Both the position numbers and the translations under genes were made by a program. Shown one piece after another: positions 56,258 to 64,000 of a DNA stretch of 64,000 nucleotides. Source of the stretch: Niveispirillum lacus (GTDB lineage: Bacteria; Pseudomonadota; Alphaproteobacteria; Azospirillales; Azospirillaceae). Position 1 is the stretch's first letter, and the number at the start of each line of letters is the position of its first letter. The notes under the pieces are model-generated. The model searched no databases and was not told where the DNA came from. It saw nothing but the letters and a program-made list of their open reading frames with translations. The stretch spans positions 310,001 to 374,000 of the forward strand of contig NZ_NOXU01000031.1 of the NCBI RefSeq assembly GCF_002251795.1, given 5' to 3'.

Positions 56258-56710
56258 TCACTTCCCCCGTTTCACCTCGTTCGCCATCTTGTCCAGTTCC
56301 TGGAGGAACTTGCTCTTATCCGCTTTGGTCATGGGGGCGTTGCCGCCCTGAACCACGCCCATGTCGCGCAGATCCTGCATCAGGGCGCGGGATGCCAGGG
56401 CGGAACCGATATTGGCGGCGGTGAACGGGCGACCATTATTGCCCAGCACCTTGGCGCCTTTGTCCAGGCAGCGCTTGGCCAGTTGGATATCCGCGGTTAC
56501 CACGATATCGCCAGTCCCGCACTGTTCCGCAATCCAGTTATCCGCGGCATCGAACCCGTCAGAGACGACGACCAGCCGCACCAGCCCGCCGGGCGGGACG
56601 CGCAGCGGTCCGTTGGCCACCAGATGTACTTGCATGCCATAGCGTTCGGCGACGCGGAACGTCTCCTCCTTCACGGGGCAGGCATCGGCATCGACATAGA
56701 TTTCCAGCAT
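56258..56710 (-). CDS. YaiI/YqxD (UPF0178, DUF188) family protein
   Basis: The product has 150 residues and starts with MLEIYVDADACPVKEETFRVAERY, the DUF188 signature. DIVVTADIQLAKRCLDKGAKVLGNNGRPFTAANIG follows. The fold is PIN-like (nuclease superfamily), but no activity is established for this family as far as I know. It is divergent from the cysteine-cluster gene. Confidence 0.9.
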   Translation of the reverse strand: MLEIYVDADACPVKEETFRVAERYGMQVHLVANGPLRVPPGGLVRLVVVSDGFDAADNWIAEQCGTGDIVVTADIQLAKRCLDKGAKVLGNNGRPFTAANIGSALASRALMQDLRDMGVVQGGNAPMTKADKSKFLQELDKMANEVKRGK

Positions 56711-56803
56711 CGGCAGGTTCCTCGGGGCTTGGCCCCCTGTATAGCAGAGCATGTTCCCTTGCCAAGCGGGCCGGCGTCGGTCACAAACCGGCATCCCCCT
56801 TTC

Positions 56804-57133
56804 ATGGCGGCACACTTGGACCAGCAAACCGATCCCCCCCCCTTTGCCTGTCAGGAATGTGGGGCTTGTTGCGCCTACGCCGCTGACTGGCCGCGGTTTT
56901 CGCTGGAGGAGGATGCCGACATTGCCCGCATCCCTGAGGCGATGATCGCACCTGATGGGTCGGGCATGCGCTGGACCGGGGAACGCTGTGCGGCCCTGTC
57001 GGGCACGGTGGGGGAGCATGTGGCCTGTACCATCTATGCCGACCGTCCCATCGTCTGTCATGATTGCGTGGCGGGGGACGAGGCCTGTCTAATGGCGCGC
57101 GAACGGCACGGAATGTCGATCACCCTGCCATGA
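56804..57133 (+). CDS. YkgJ-type cysteine cluster protein
   Basis: The product has 109 residues. The cluster CQECGACC near the N-terminus is followed by single cysteines (GERCAAL, VACTIY) and a C-terminal CHDC plus EAC. The spacing matches the CxxCxxxCC/UPF0153 group, which probably binds zinc or an iron-sulfur cluster. The function is unknown. The ATG at 56804 is the most upstream start that does not overlap the divergent gene. Confidence 0.85.
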   Translation: MAAHLDQQTDPPPFACQECGACCAYAADWPRFSLEEDADIARIPEAMIAPDGSGMRWTGERCAALSGTVGEHVACTIYADRPIVCHDCVAGDEACLMARERHGMSITLP

Positions 57134-57188
57134 AACCGTAACGCATCCGCCCTATGGTCCGTAGCAGACCGAAAGAACGGATGCCGAT

Positions 57189-58121
57189 ATGCGCCTTTTT
57201 GCCCTGCTGGTCCCCCTCCTTATGACATCGATACCCGCTGCGGCCATTGACCTGCAATCCCATCGCGGCGGCCGTGCCCTGTGGCCGGAGAACACGCTAC
57301 CGGCCTTTGAGCGGTCGCTGGACCTGGGGGTCGATACGCTGGAACTGGATACGGGCGTCACCAAGGATGGTGTCCTGATCATCGCCCATGATCGGCATAT
57401 CGATGCCAATTTGACCCGCCGCAAGGGGCAATGGGTGGAGGGGGTGCAGCCGACCTGGCACAGCCTGACCCTGGCGGAGGTGCAGACCCTGGATGTCGGG
57501 CGCATCCGGCCCGACACACCCTATGCCAAGCGCTTCGCCCGGCAGATGCCGATGGATGGCACAAGCGTGCCCACCTTGGCCGCCCTGTTCGATCTGGTGA
57601 AGAAGCGCGGCAATAACAATATTCGTTTTAATATCGAAACGAAGATCGACCCGACCAATCCCGGTGATAGTGTCGATCCCGAAACGTTTGCCACGCTGCT
57701 GGTCGGGCAGGTGCGCGAGGCGGGCCTGGCCGACCGAGTGACCATCCAGAGCTTCGATTGGCGGACCCTTCAAGTGGTGCGGCGCATCGCACCGGAGATC
57801 GCCACCGCCTATCTGACCATTATCGACCCGGAGGAAAGCAACGTTTCCATGACGGGCGAAAGCAAGTGGACGGCCGGCTTTGATCCCGGTCGCCATGGCG
57901 GCAGCCTACCGGCGGCGATCAAGGCGGCGGGTGGAAGCATCTGGTCACCCTATCACCTGAACCTGACGCCTGAATTGGTGAAGGAAGCCCACGGTCTGGG
58001 CCTGAAGGTCATTCCCTGGACCGTCAATGATGCCGCCGACATGAAGCGGCTGATCGGTTGGGGCGTTGATGGGTTGATCACCGACGACCCGGTGACAGGA
58101 AGGCAGGTGTTGGGGCGGTGA
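57189..58121 (+). CDS. Exported glycerophosphodiester phosphodiesterase
   Basis: The product has 310 residues with a signal peptide (MRLFALLVPLLMTSIPAAA). The GDPD signature SHRGGRALWPENTLPAFERSLDLGVDTLELDTGVTKDGVLIIAHD holds the catalytic histidines and the metal ligands, and VIPWTVNDAADMKRLIGWGVDGLITDDP closes the barrel. It hydrolyses glycerophosphodiesters in the periplasm to release glycerol-3-phosphate. It lies 55 bases after the cysteine-cluster gene. Confidence 0.93.
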   Translation: MRLFALLVPLLMTSIPAAAIDLQSHRGGRALWPENTLPAFERSLDLGVDTLELDTGVTKDGVLIIAHDRHIDANLTRRKGQWVEGVQPTWHSLTLAEVQTLDVGRIRPDTPYAKRFARQMPMDGTSVPTLAALFDLVKKRGNNNIRFNIETKIDPTNPGDSVDPETFATLLVGQVREAGLADRVTIQSFDWRTLQVVRRIAPEIATAYLTIIDPEESNVSMTGESKWTAGFDPGRHGGSLPAAIKAAGGSIWSPYHLNLTPELVKEAHGLGLKVIPWTVNDAADMKRLIGWGVDGLITDDPVTGRQVLGR

Positions 58122-58131
58122 TGCCCCTCGC

Positions 58132-59145
58132 TTACACCGCGTCGCCCAGCCAGCGGGAGGCCACCGGCTCCAGATCGCCCCGCCAACGGGCGATCTCTTC
58201 GGCGACCTGTTCCAGGGCGCGCTGGTCGCGGTAGCGCTTGCGGGCGCGGTTATTGTCACCCTTGGCCTGCATGGCGGCCAGCCGCGCCGATACGCGCGGA
58301 TCGCCGATAATCACCTGACGCCAGCGGTCCAAGCGGATTTCAGCGGTGCAGTCGACAATGGACTGGGTGCCGGGGCGACGGCCCAGCTTGATGGAGGCGG
58401 GCGCCAGACGGGCGGCCACCGACAGGGACACGTCGTCGGGCATGCCAGGGAACACAGCCTTCACCGCCTGGGCGATGCTATCCTTCAGGTCGGCGCCCCG
58501 CTGTTTGTCATCGCGCGCCACACGCTTGGCGGACACTTCCATGCGCCGGCGGCTATGGGCCATGACCTGCGCGGCCACTTCCTGTGCATCGGCATTCAGC
58601 CATAGGACCGGACCGCCGGCCAGAAGATTGGCCACCGGGGCGGGCAGGGCCGGGTGGATGCCATCGGTTACCAAGACCAGCCGCAGCTTGATCAGTGATT
58701 TCAGGGCGCGTTCGCGGCCCGCATCGGCGCCCAGGAACTCGGCCTGTGACACGGGCGCCGATTTCAGCAAGCTGTCGAGTGCTTCGAGATCCGCACCGGT
58801 CCAGCGGCGACCCAGCAGCAGCCGTTCGGCCCGGTCGCGCAAAAGCGCGCGGCCGGCATCACGCGGATGGGCGGGCGCCACCTCGATCAGCTTCCACACC
58901 GTATCGACCAGCCGGGCCACAGCCCAGCCAGCATGGATATCGACGGGCCGGTCAGTGACGAAGGCACCGCTTGGCAGGTTCCAGACATCGCTGACACGGA
59001 TCAGGCCGCTTCCGTCCAAAAACGCCTCCCCGCCGGGGGAGCGGTTGATCACCGGCCAACTGGCGACCAGTCCGGCCAACCCTTCCGGCATGCCGGAAGG
59101 GCGGTCCCATTCACCAAGGCGGGTCAAACCCAGATCGGTTGTCAC
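58132..59145 (-). CDS. Unknown protein downstream of carA
   Basis: The product has 337 residues from a GTG at 59145, one base after the carA stop, so the two are probably co-transcribed. There is no signal peptide or membrane span. The middle part is helical, with Arg-rich patches (LLLRDRAERLLLGRRWTG, MAHSRRRMEVSAKRVARDDKQRG), and the C-terminal part has KGDNNRARKRYRDQRALEQVAEEIARWRGDL. I recognise no family. Basic helices could bind nucleic acid, but that is speculation. Confidence 0.7.
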   Translation of the reverse strand: MTTDLGLTRLGEWDRPSGMPEGLAGLVASWPVINRSPGGEAFLDGSGLIRVSDVWNLPSGAFVTDRPVDIHAGWAVARLVDTVWKLIEVAPAHPRDAGRALLRDRAERLLLGRRWTGADLEALDSLLKSAPVSQAEFLGADAGRERALKSLIKLRLVLVTDGIHPALPAPVANLLAGGPVLWLNADAQEVAAQVMAHSRRRMEVSAKRVARDDKQRGADLKDSIAQAVKAVFPGMPDDVSLSVAARLAPASIKLGRRPGTQSIVDCTAEIRLDRWRQVIIGDPRVSARLAAMQAKGDNNRARKRYRDQRALEQVAEEIARWRGDLEPVASRWLGDAV

Positions 59146-59146
59146 C

Positions 59147-60331
59147 TCAATACCGCCCTTCGATGGCGGCGATAAACCGGTCGAACAGATAGTGGCTGTC
59201 CTCCGGACCCGGACTGGCCTCGGGGTGGTACTGCACGGAGAAGACGGGACGTCCCGACAGACGGATACCTTCGTTGGTGCCGTCGAACAGGGAGACGTGG
59301 GTGACCTCCACCTCGTCCGGCAGGCTTTCGCGCAGAACGACGAAGCCGTGATTCTGGCTGGTGATCTCCACCACGCCCGAGGCGATATCCTTTACCGGAT
59401 GGTTGGCGCCGCGATGGCCCTTGTCCATCTTGACGGTGCGCCCGCCCAGCGCCAGGGCCAGCATCTGGTGGCCCAGGCAGATACCGAACACGGCCTTGCC
59501 GCTATCCACCAGCCGCGCGATGGTCGGCACGGCATAGGCACCTGTGGCCGCCGGGTCGCCTGGGCCGTTGGACAGGAAGATGCCGTCAGGATTGAGCGCC
59601 AGGATTTCTTCGGCCGTCGTGGTGGCCGGCACGACCGTGACCTTACAGCCCGAGGCCGCCAGGCAGCGCAGAATGTTGCGCTTGGCGCCGAAATCCATGG
59701 CGACGACATGGTATTTGGGATCGGTCTGCTTGCCGTAGCCATCCTTCAGCGACCAGATCGTCTCATCCCAGCTGTAGGTCTGGCGGGTCGTGACGTCCTT
59801 GGCCAGATCCATGCCTTCCAGGCCGGGCCATTCCTTGGCGGTCTTCACCAGGGCGTCGATGTCAAACACGCCATCGGGCGAATGGGCGATCACGCCGTTG
59901 GGTGCGCCATTGTCACGGATGCGGCGGGTCAGGCGACGGGTGTCGATGCCCGACAGGCCGACCAGATTATGGCTTTTCAGCCAGGCATCCAGATGCTGGT
60001 TGGCACGCCAGTTGGCGGGTTCGGTGATGTCCGCCTTGATGATCAGACCGCGCGCCACCGGCGTCACCGTCTCGATATCTTCGGCGTTGGTGCCGACATT
60101 CCCGATATGGGGGAAGGTGAAGGTGATGATCTGACCGGCATAGGACGGGTCGGTCAGGATTTCCTGATAGCCCGTCAGGGAGGTGTTGAAGCACACTTCA
60201 CCCACACTGTGGCCCGCGGCGCCCACACCGCGTCCCCAGAAGACCGACCCATCGGCCAGGACGAGAACGCCCGTGGCTCCCTTGGGAGCGGGCGCGCGGG
60301 TGGGGGAACCCATCGGCGGGGTGTCGGTCAT
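59147..60331 (-). CDS. carA: Carbamoyl-phosphate synthase small subunit
   Basis: The product has 394 residues. The N-terminal domain is followed by a class I glutamine amidotransferase domain with the nucleophile in VFGICLGHQMLALALGG and the His/Glu pair in VQYHPEASPGPEDS. NHGFVVLRESLP lies between them. It supplies ammonia from glutamine to CarB for arginine and pyrimidine synthesis. carB is not in the window. Confidence 0.95.
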   Translation of the reverse strand: MTDTPPMGSPTRAPAPKGATGVLVLADGSVFWGRGVGAAGHSVGEVCFNTSLTGYQEILTDPSYAGQIITFTFPHIGNVGTNAEDIETVTPVARGLIIKADITEPANWRANQHLDAWLKSHNLVGLSGIDTRRLTRRIRDNGAPNGVIAHSPDGVFDIDALVKTAKEWPGLEGMDLAKDVTTRQTYSWDETIWSLKDGYGKQTDPKYHVVAMDFGAKRNILRCLAASGCKVTVVPATTTAEEILALNPDGIFLSNGPGDPAATGAYAVPTIARLVDSGKAVFGICLGHQMLALALGGRTVKMDKGHRGANHPVKDIASGVVEITSQNHGFVVLRESLPDEVEVTHVSLFDGTNEGIRLSGRPVFSVQYHPEASPGPEDSHYLFDRFIAAIEGRY

Positions 60332-60729
60332 TCTCGGGCACCTTTATCTGCGAGATCGGCGCCGAAGCGCCGGTGAAAAGGCCGTGCCTTCCCGCCCGAA
60401 AGGCGGGGCGGCCTGCCCGCAGTCGCGTCGCGGCGCCGATCATCCGCCGGGTGATCCCGCCGGGCGAAGGGCCGCGCCGATGCCGCGCGCCGGCCAGGGC
60501 CGGTACGGTTCTGAAGCTGAATTAGCCATTCAGGGGCGCGGGGTCAACCAACGTGGGCGCGGCCCTGCCACGCGCCATGATTGGGTGTCGCGACGGGGAG
60601 GTCGTTGAGGTGCTGCCACAGTCGATCCCGCCTCCCAGCCGGCATGCCGCATCATTCCTATTCGCTGGCGTCCGTTGGACTGTTTGGATAATGTTGCCGG
60701 CTGTTTCATCTGACCCCCGGAGTTCCCCA
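60332..60729. other. GC-rich region between carA and yqeY
   Basis: No gene is supported in these 398 bases. The carA side contains a strong hairpin (CCCGCC-CGAAA-GGCGGG at 60391-60407, with outer GGCC/GGCC) and other GC-rich inverted repeats around 60420-60510, such as repeated GCCGGGTGATC-like segments. These lie in the carA mRNA leader. Promoters for both divergent genes are expected. Confidence 0.4.
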
Positions 60730-61188
60730 ATGTTGCGCCAGACGCTGAACGAAGCCTTGAAGGATGCGATGCGTGCGAAGAACAGCCGCGCCGTCGCGAC
60801 CGTTCGGCTGATTATGGCTGCATTGAAGGACCGCGATATCGCGGCGCGCACCAGTGGCAACCAGGATGGCATCGACGATGCCGCCATTCTGTCGATGCTG
60901 CAGACCATGGTGAAACAGCGCCGTGAAAGCATCATCATGTACGAACAGGGTGGCCGCACCGAACTGGCCCAGCAGGAACGGGAAGAGATCGATGTGATCG
61001 AGGCCTTCCTGCCCAAGCAGTTGAATGACGACGACACCCGCGAAGCCATTGCCGCCCTGATTGCCGAACTTGGCGCCACTGACGTGAAGGATATGGGCAA
61101 GGTGATGGCCGAGTTGCGCGGTCGCTTCGCAGGCCAGATGGACTTCACCAAGGCCAGCGCCCTGGTGCGTGAGAAGTTGGCCAACTGA
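60730..61188 (+). CDS. GatB/YqeY domain protein
   Basis: The product has 152 residues, entirely helical, with LNEALKDAMRAKNSRAVATVRLIMAALKD at the start, the GRTELAQQEREEIDVIEAFLPKQL segment and a final KASALVREKLAN. This is the stand-alone YqeY form of the GatB C-terminal domain that binds tRNA-like RNA. The function is unknown. It lies between carA and dnaG, a conserved context in alphaproteobacteria. Confidence 0.92.
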   Translation: MLRQTLNEALKDAMRAKNSRAVATVRLIMAALKDRDIAARTSGNQDGIDDAAILSMLQTMVKQRRESIIMYEQGGRTELAQQEREEIDVIEAFLPKQLNDDDTREAIAALIAELGATDVKDMGKVMAELRGRFAGQMDFTKASALVREKLAN

Positions 61189-61192
61189 GCCG

Positions 61193-62053
61193 ATGACCGG
61201 CATCCACCGGCTGCTGCCGGGTGACGAGGGCCGGCTGGATGCCTATCTGGCCCGCTACCCGGCGACGTCGATGTTCCTACGCTCCAACCTGCGGCGCGCT
61301 GGCCTGGCGGATCGGCCAGAACGGTTCCATGCGCGCTATGCGGCGCTGGTGGACGGGGATGACGCCGTGCAGGGTGTGGTCTCTCACGCCTGGAACGGCA
61401 ATCTGCTGATCCAGGCGGAACCCGACCTTGCCGTGGCAATTGCACGGTTCCATCTGGCGGCGGGTGACCGGGCCGTGGCCGGCCTGATCGGCCCCTTACC
61501 GGCGGTGCGAGCCGTACAGGCCCTGTTCCCGGACCGGCCCCTTCTGAAGGATGGGGCTGAGGATCTGTTCGACCTGTCCCTTTCCGATCTGAAGGTTCCG
61601 GCGGCACTGGTCGATGGCCGCCTGTCCTGGCGGCGTGCTGTGGCGGGGGATGTTCCGCTGCTGTCGTCCTGGCGCGTGGGCTATTGCGTTGAAACGCTGG
61701 GCGAAGCGGATGGTGAGGGGCTGCGTGCCCGTGCCGCCGCCGATGTCGGCGCCTGGGTCGCGGCCGGCGAAGTGTTTGTCGTCGCCGGTGCCGACGGCGT
61801 GCCGCTATCCATGGCCACCCACAATGCCCGCATCCCCGACACGGTGCAGATCGGTGGTGTGTGGACGCCCGTATCGCTGCGCGGTCGCGGACTGGCGCGG
61901 GCCGCCGTGGCCGGGGCCTTGCTGGCGGCCCAGGATGACGGGGTGGCCACGGCGGTTCTGTTCACGGGAAAACAGAACGATCCGGCGCGCCGGGCCTATC
62001 TGTCGCTGGGTTTCCGTGTCATCGGCGATTACGGGATCGTCCTGCTGGGATAG
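61193..62053 (+). CDS. GNAT family acetyltransferase
   Basis: The product has 286 residues. The C-terminal half has the acetyl-CoA binding pattern VWTPVSLRGRGLARAAVAGALLAAQDDG followed by ALFTGKQNDPARRAYLSLGFRVIGDYGI (here beginning VLF). The N-terminal half (MTGIHRLLPGDEGRLDAYLARYPATSMFLRSNLRR) resembles an N-terminal GNAT-like module. The substrate is unknown. It is four bases after the yqeY stop, so they are probably one transcript. Confidence 0.85.
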   Translation: MTGIHRLLPGDEGRLDAYLARYPATSMFLRSNLRRAGLADRPERFHARYAALVDGDDAVQGVVSHAWNGNLLIQAEPDLAVAIARFHLAAGDRAVAGLIGPLPAVRAVQALFPDRPLLKDGAEDLFDLSLSDLKVPAALVDGRLSWRRAVAGDVPLLSSWRVGYCVETLGEADGEGLRARAAADVGAWVAAGEVFVVAGADGVPLSMATHNARIPDTVQIGGVWTPVSLRGRGLARAAVAGALLAAQDDGVATAVLFTGKQNDPARRAYLSLGFRVIGDYGIVLLG

Positions 62054-62184
62054 GGCACTTTGAGGATGGACAAGTGCTAAATGAGGCCTGTTTCGTCCAT
62101 CCCGTCAATCCGACCACCCGTTTGGCCATGCGGCCATTCAGGGGGAAGGGGTATAGGGTCGATGAAACTCGAACCAGTTCGCTG

Positions 62185-62205
62185 TTATCCACAGGCTGTG
62201 AATCA
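62185..62205. promoter_or_regulatory. Inverted pair of DnaA boxes upstream of dnaG
   Basis: A perfect DnaA box TTATCCACA (62185-62193) is followed three bases later by TGTGAATCA (62197-62205), which matches the reverse complement box TGTGGATAA at seven of nine positions. It lies about 106 bases upstream of the dnaG start, where it could control the primase gene. Confidence 0.5.
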
Positions 62206-62310
62206 CGGGGCAACCTGGGGATGGATGTCGGCGTGCATGGTATTTTGGCTATAGGCTGGGCTATGCTCCCCGGCTGACTAGCGCCCGAAGCCTTTGAGAT
62301 ATCAGCCCCG

Positions 62311-64000
62311 ATGGCCTTGCCACCGCAGTTCCTGGAAGAGTTGCGTTCCCGCCTTTCCGTATCGGAAGTGGTGATGAAACGCATGCGCCTTCAGCGCGCT
62401 GGCCGCGAGTTCAAAGCCCCGTGCCCCTTCCATAATGAGAAGACGCCCAGCTTCTACGTCAACGACCAGAAGAACTTCTTTCATTGCTTCGGCTGCGGCG
62501 CCCATGGTGACCAGATCGGGTTTGTCATGCGCCATGACAACCTGTCCTTCATGGAAGCCGTGGAGCATCTGGCGGGTGAAGCGGGCTTGCAAGTGCCGCA
62601 GGCCAGCCCCCAGGAACGCCAGCAATATGAGCGGCAGAAGTCGCTCTATGATCTCGTTGAGCGCGCCACAAAATACTATGAGCGCGAGCTGTTCAGCCCC
62701 AGCGGGCGCAATGCGCTGGATTATCTGCGTCGGCGCGGCCTGGATGATGAGGGGATCGCCCGCTTCCGCCTCGGCTATGCCCCGCAGGAGGGCGGGCCGC
62801 TGCGCGCACTGCTGCTGGAGGCGGGGTACAGCGAGGCCGACATGGTGGAGGTCGGCCTGTTCAAGCGGGCGGAGCCGGGTCGTCCCCTCCGCAATTTTTT
62901 CTGGAACCGGGTCATGTTCCCCGTCACCGACCGGCGGGGACAGGTAGTGGCGTTTGGCGGGCGCATTCTGGAGGGCGATGGGCCCAAATATATCAATTCC
63001 GCCGAGAACCCCCTGTTCCACAAGGGCAACCTGCTGTACGGCATGTCGCGCGCTCGGCAGGCGGCCGCCGATGGCCAGCGTCTGATCGTCACTGAAGGCT
63101 ATATGGACGTGATCTCCTGCGTTCAGGCCGGATTCGCGGGAGCGGTGGCACCGTTGGGCACGGCCATGACGGAGACCCAGATCCAGGTGCTGTGGAAACT
63201 AGCACCCGAGGGGCAGCGCAACCCCATCCTGTGCTTTGATGGCGACAATGCCGGAAGGCGGGCGGCACAGCGGGCCGTAGACCGGGTACTGCCCATCCTG
63301 GTGCCTGACGCCACTGTCCGCATCGCCTTCATGCCCGACAAGGAGGACCCCGATAGCCTGATCCGAACGGGCGGGCCGGATGCCTTCAGCACCATCCTGG
63401 ACCGCGCCCTGTCGCTGGAGGATTTCATCTGGGAGATGGTGCGCCAGGGTGAGGACCCGAAGACGGCCGATGGCCGCCTGCGGATCGAGACCGGCATCAA
63501 CCAGATGATGGAGAAGGTCGCCGATAAATCGGTGCAGTACAGCTACCGCTCTGTTCTGCGTGAAAAACTGCGCGCTGCCATCCGGGCCGGTGGGGGCGGG
63601 TTTAGCGGGGCAGGGGGAGATCGGGGCGGAGCACGTTCGCGCCGCCTTCAGCCTGGTGACATTCCGGTCAGTCCCAAATGGGACAGCCGTTTCAGCGGGG
63701 TCCGCACGTCCGGCACCTTGCGCACGGACCCGCGCCGGCGGGAACGCTATCTGCTGCTGGCCATCGTGCATCATCCCGAACTTTTTCAGGATGTGGGAGA
63801 GACGCTGGCGGGTGCGGAATTCGCTGATGACGAGATGGACGCGCTGCGCCAAGCGATTGTCGCATGCCTGACGGCCGAATCAGCACTTGACGCCGAGGCT
63901 CTGAGACGCCACCTGTCTGGTCGTGGTTTTTCCGAGACGCTGGACAGTCTGCTGAGTGCGGACATGCCGAAATTCGCGCAACCAGGAGCGTCGTTCGAAA
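62311..64000 (+). CDS. dnaG: DNA primase DnaG (3' truncated by window edge)
   Basis: The visible part has 563 codons; the frame is still open at the window end. The N-terminal zinc-binding domain has C38, H41, C59 and C62 (CPFH...CFGC), followed by the catalytic RNA polymerase domain with the TOPRIM motifs EGYMD and DGDNAGRRAA, and the start of the C-terminal helicase-binding region after about residue 430. It makes RNA primers for replication. The ATG at 62311 fits the family start MALPPQFLEELRSRLSVSEVV. Confidence 0.96.
   Translation, partial: MALPPQFLEELRSRLSVSEVVMKRMRLQRAGREFKAPCPFHNEKTPSFYVNDQKNFFHCFGCGAHGDQIGFVMRHDNLSFMEAVEHLAGEAGLQVPQASPQERQQYERQKSLYDLVERATKYYERELFSPSGRNALDYLRRRGLDDEGIARFRLGYAPQEGGPLRALLLEAGYSEADMVEVGLFKRAEPGRPLRNFFWNRVMFPVTDRRGQVVAFGGRILEGDGPKYINSAENPLFHKGNLLYGMSRARQAAADGQRLIVTEGYMDVISCVQAGFAGAVAPLGTAMTETQIQVLWKLAPEGQRNPILCFDGDNAGRRAAQRAVDRVLPILVPDATVRIAFMPDKEDPDSLIRTGGPDAFSTILDRALSLEDFIWEMVRQGEDPKTADGRLRIETGINQMMEKVADKSVQYSYRSVLREKLRAAIRAGGGGFSGAGGDRGGARSRRLQPGDIPVSPKWDSRFSGVRTSGTLRTDPRRRERYLLLAIVHHPELFQDVGETLAGAEFADDEMDALRQAIVACLTAESALDAEALRRHLSGRGFSETLDSLLSADMPKFAQPGASFE

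Noticed and set aside
58346-60376. A 676-codon open frame opposite carA and the gene downstream
   Set aside because: Its sequence has no recognisable domain and it is fully covered by two well-supported genes on the other strand.

Overview
The window is a stretch of ordinary chromosome from a GC-rich alphaproteobacterium, most likely from the Rhodospirillales and probably Azospirillaceae-like. This is inferred from gene order and gene families, not from a database search. The supporting signs are a cheW-cheY-cheB-cheR run, an F0 ATP synthase cluster with a b' subunit standing apart from any F1 genes, an aa3 oxidase operon with ctaB, a coxF-like gene and ctaG, a DUF2336 protein, and heavy use of GTG starts and ATGA overlaps. 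No phage, insertion sequence, integron or CRISPR array was seen, so the window reads as core genome with a few lineage-specific genes.

Layout. Bases 1-2878 are the end of a chemotaxis operon (cheW is cut by the window edge). Bases 3072-9000 hold a periplasmic binding protein, a methyltransferase-like gene, mlaC, a Tat-exported peptide-type binding protein, a crystallin-like exported protein and a CitE-type lyase. Bases 9091-13583 hold an ABC-F ATPase, a REP-like palindrome, gmk, yicC and a short-chain dehydrogenase. Bases 13630-15351 are a divergent pair, an exported protein with a GGEGG repeat and a PiuC-type dioxygenase, with a Fur-box-like palindrome between them. Bases 15477-18060 hold a nucleotidyltransferase, a MarR regulator and a small phosphatase-like gene. 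Bases 18359-23104 are a TonB-ExbB-ExbD-ExbD-TPR cluster, followed by a stand-alone TonB C-terminal domain and tatA. Bases 23267-26046 hold a DUF2336 gene and mlaF/mlaE.

Bases 26591-28150 are leuA, preceded by a 544-base leader region. Bases 28462-34079 are the rod-shape operon mreB-mreC-mreD-mrdA-rodA. Two identical tRNA-Lys(CTT) genes follow. Bases 34623-41837 hold a small exported protein, a dual-specificity-type phosphatase, glnE and a YhdP/AsmA-like giant. Bases 41848-42638 are a secreted EndoU-type nuclease gene overlapping a small downstream gene that could be its immunity partner. Bases 42711-46266 are SCO1 and the F0 operon (atpI-B-E-F'-F). Bases 46355-56174 are tldD, then divergently the cytochrome c oxidase operon (ctaC-D-B, coxF-like, ctaG, ctaE, DUF983, SURF1), which runs into a carboxypeptidase Taq gene. 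Bases 56258-64000 hold yaiI, ykgJ-like, a GDPD, an orphan gene after carA, carA, yqeY, a GNAT gene and the first 563 codons of dnaG.

How the genes work together. Respiration and ATP synthesis genes sit side by side, and SCO1, CtaG, CtaB and SURF1 supply copper and heme for the oxidase. The TonB cluster would energise outer-membrane receptors that are not in the window. The mla genes would move phospholipids between membranes but are split between two loci, with no mlaD here. The points most worth a second look are the EndoU/small-gene pair, the truncated TonB in a TPR-containing TonB operon, the iron-box pair, an inverted pair of DnaA boxes upstream of dnaG, and a possible leuA leader peptide.
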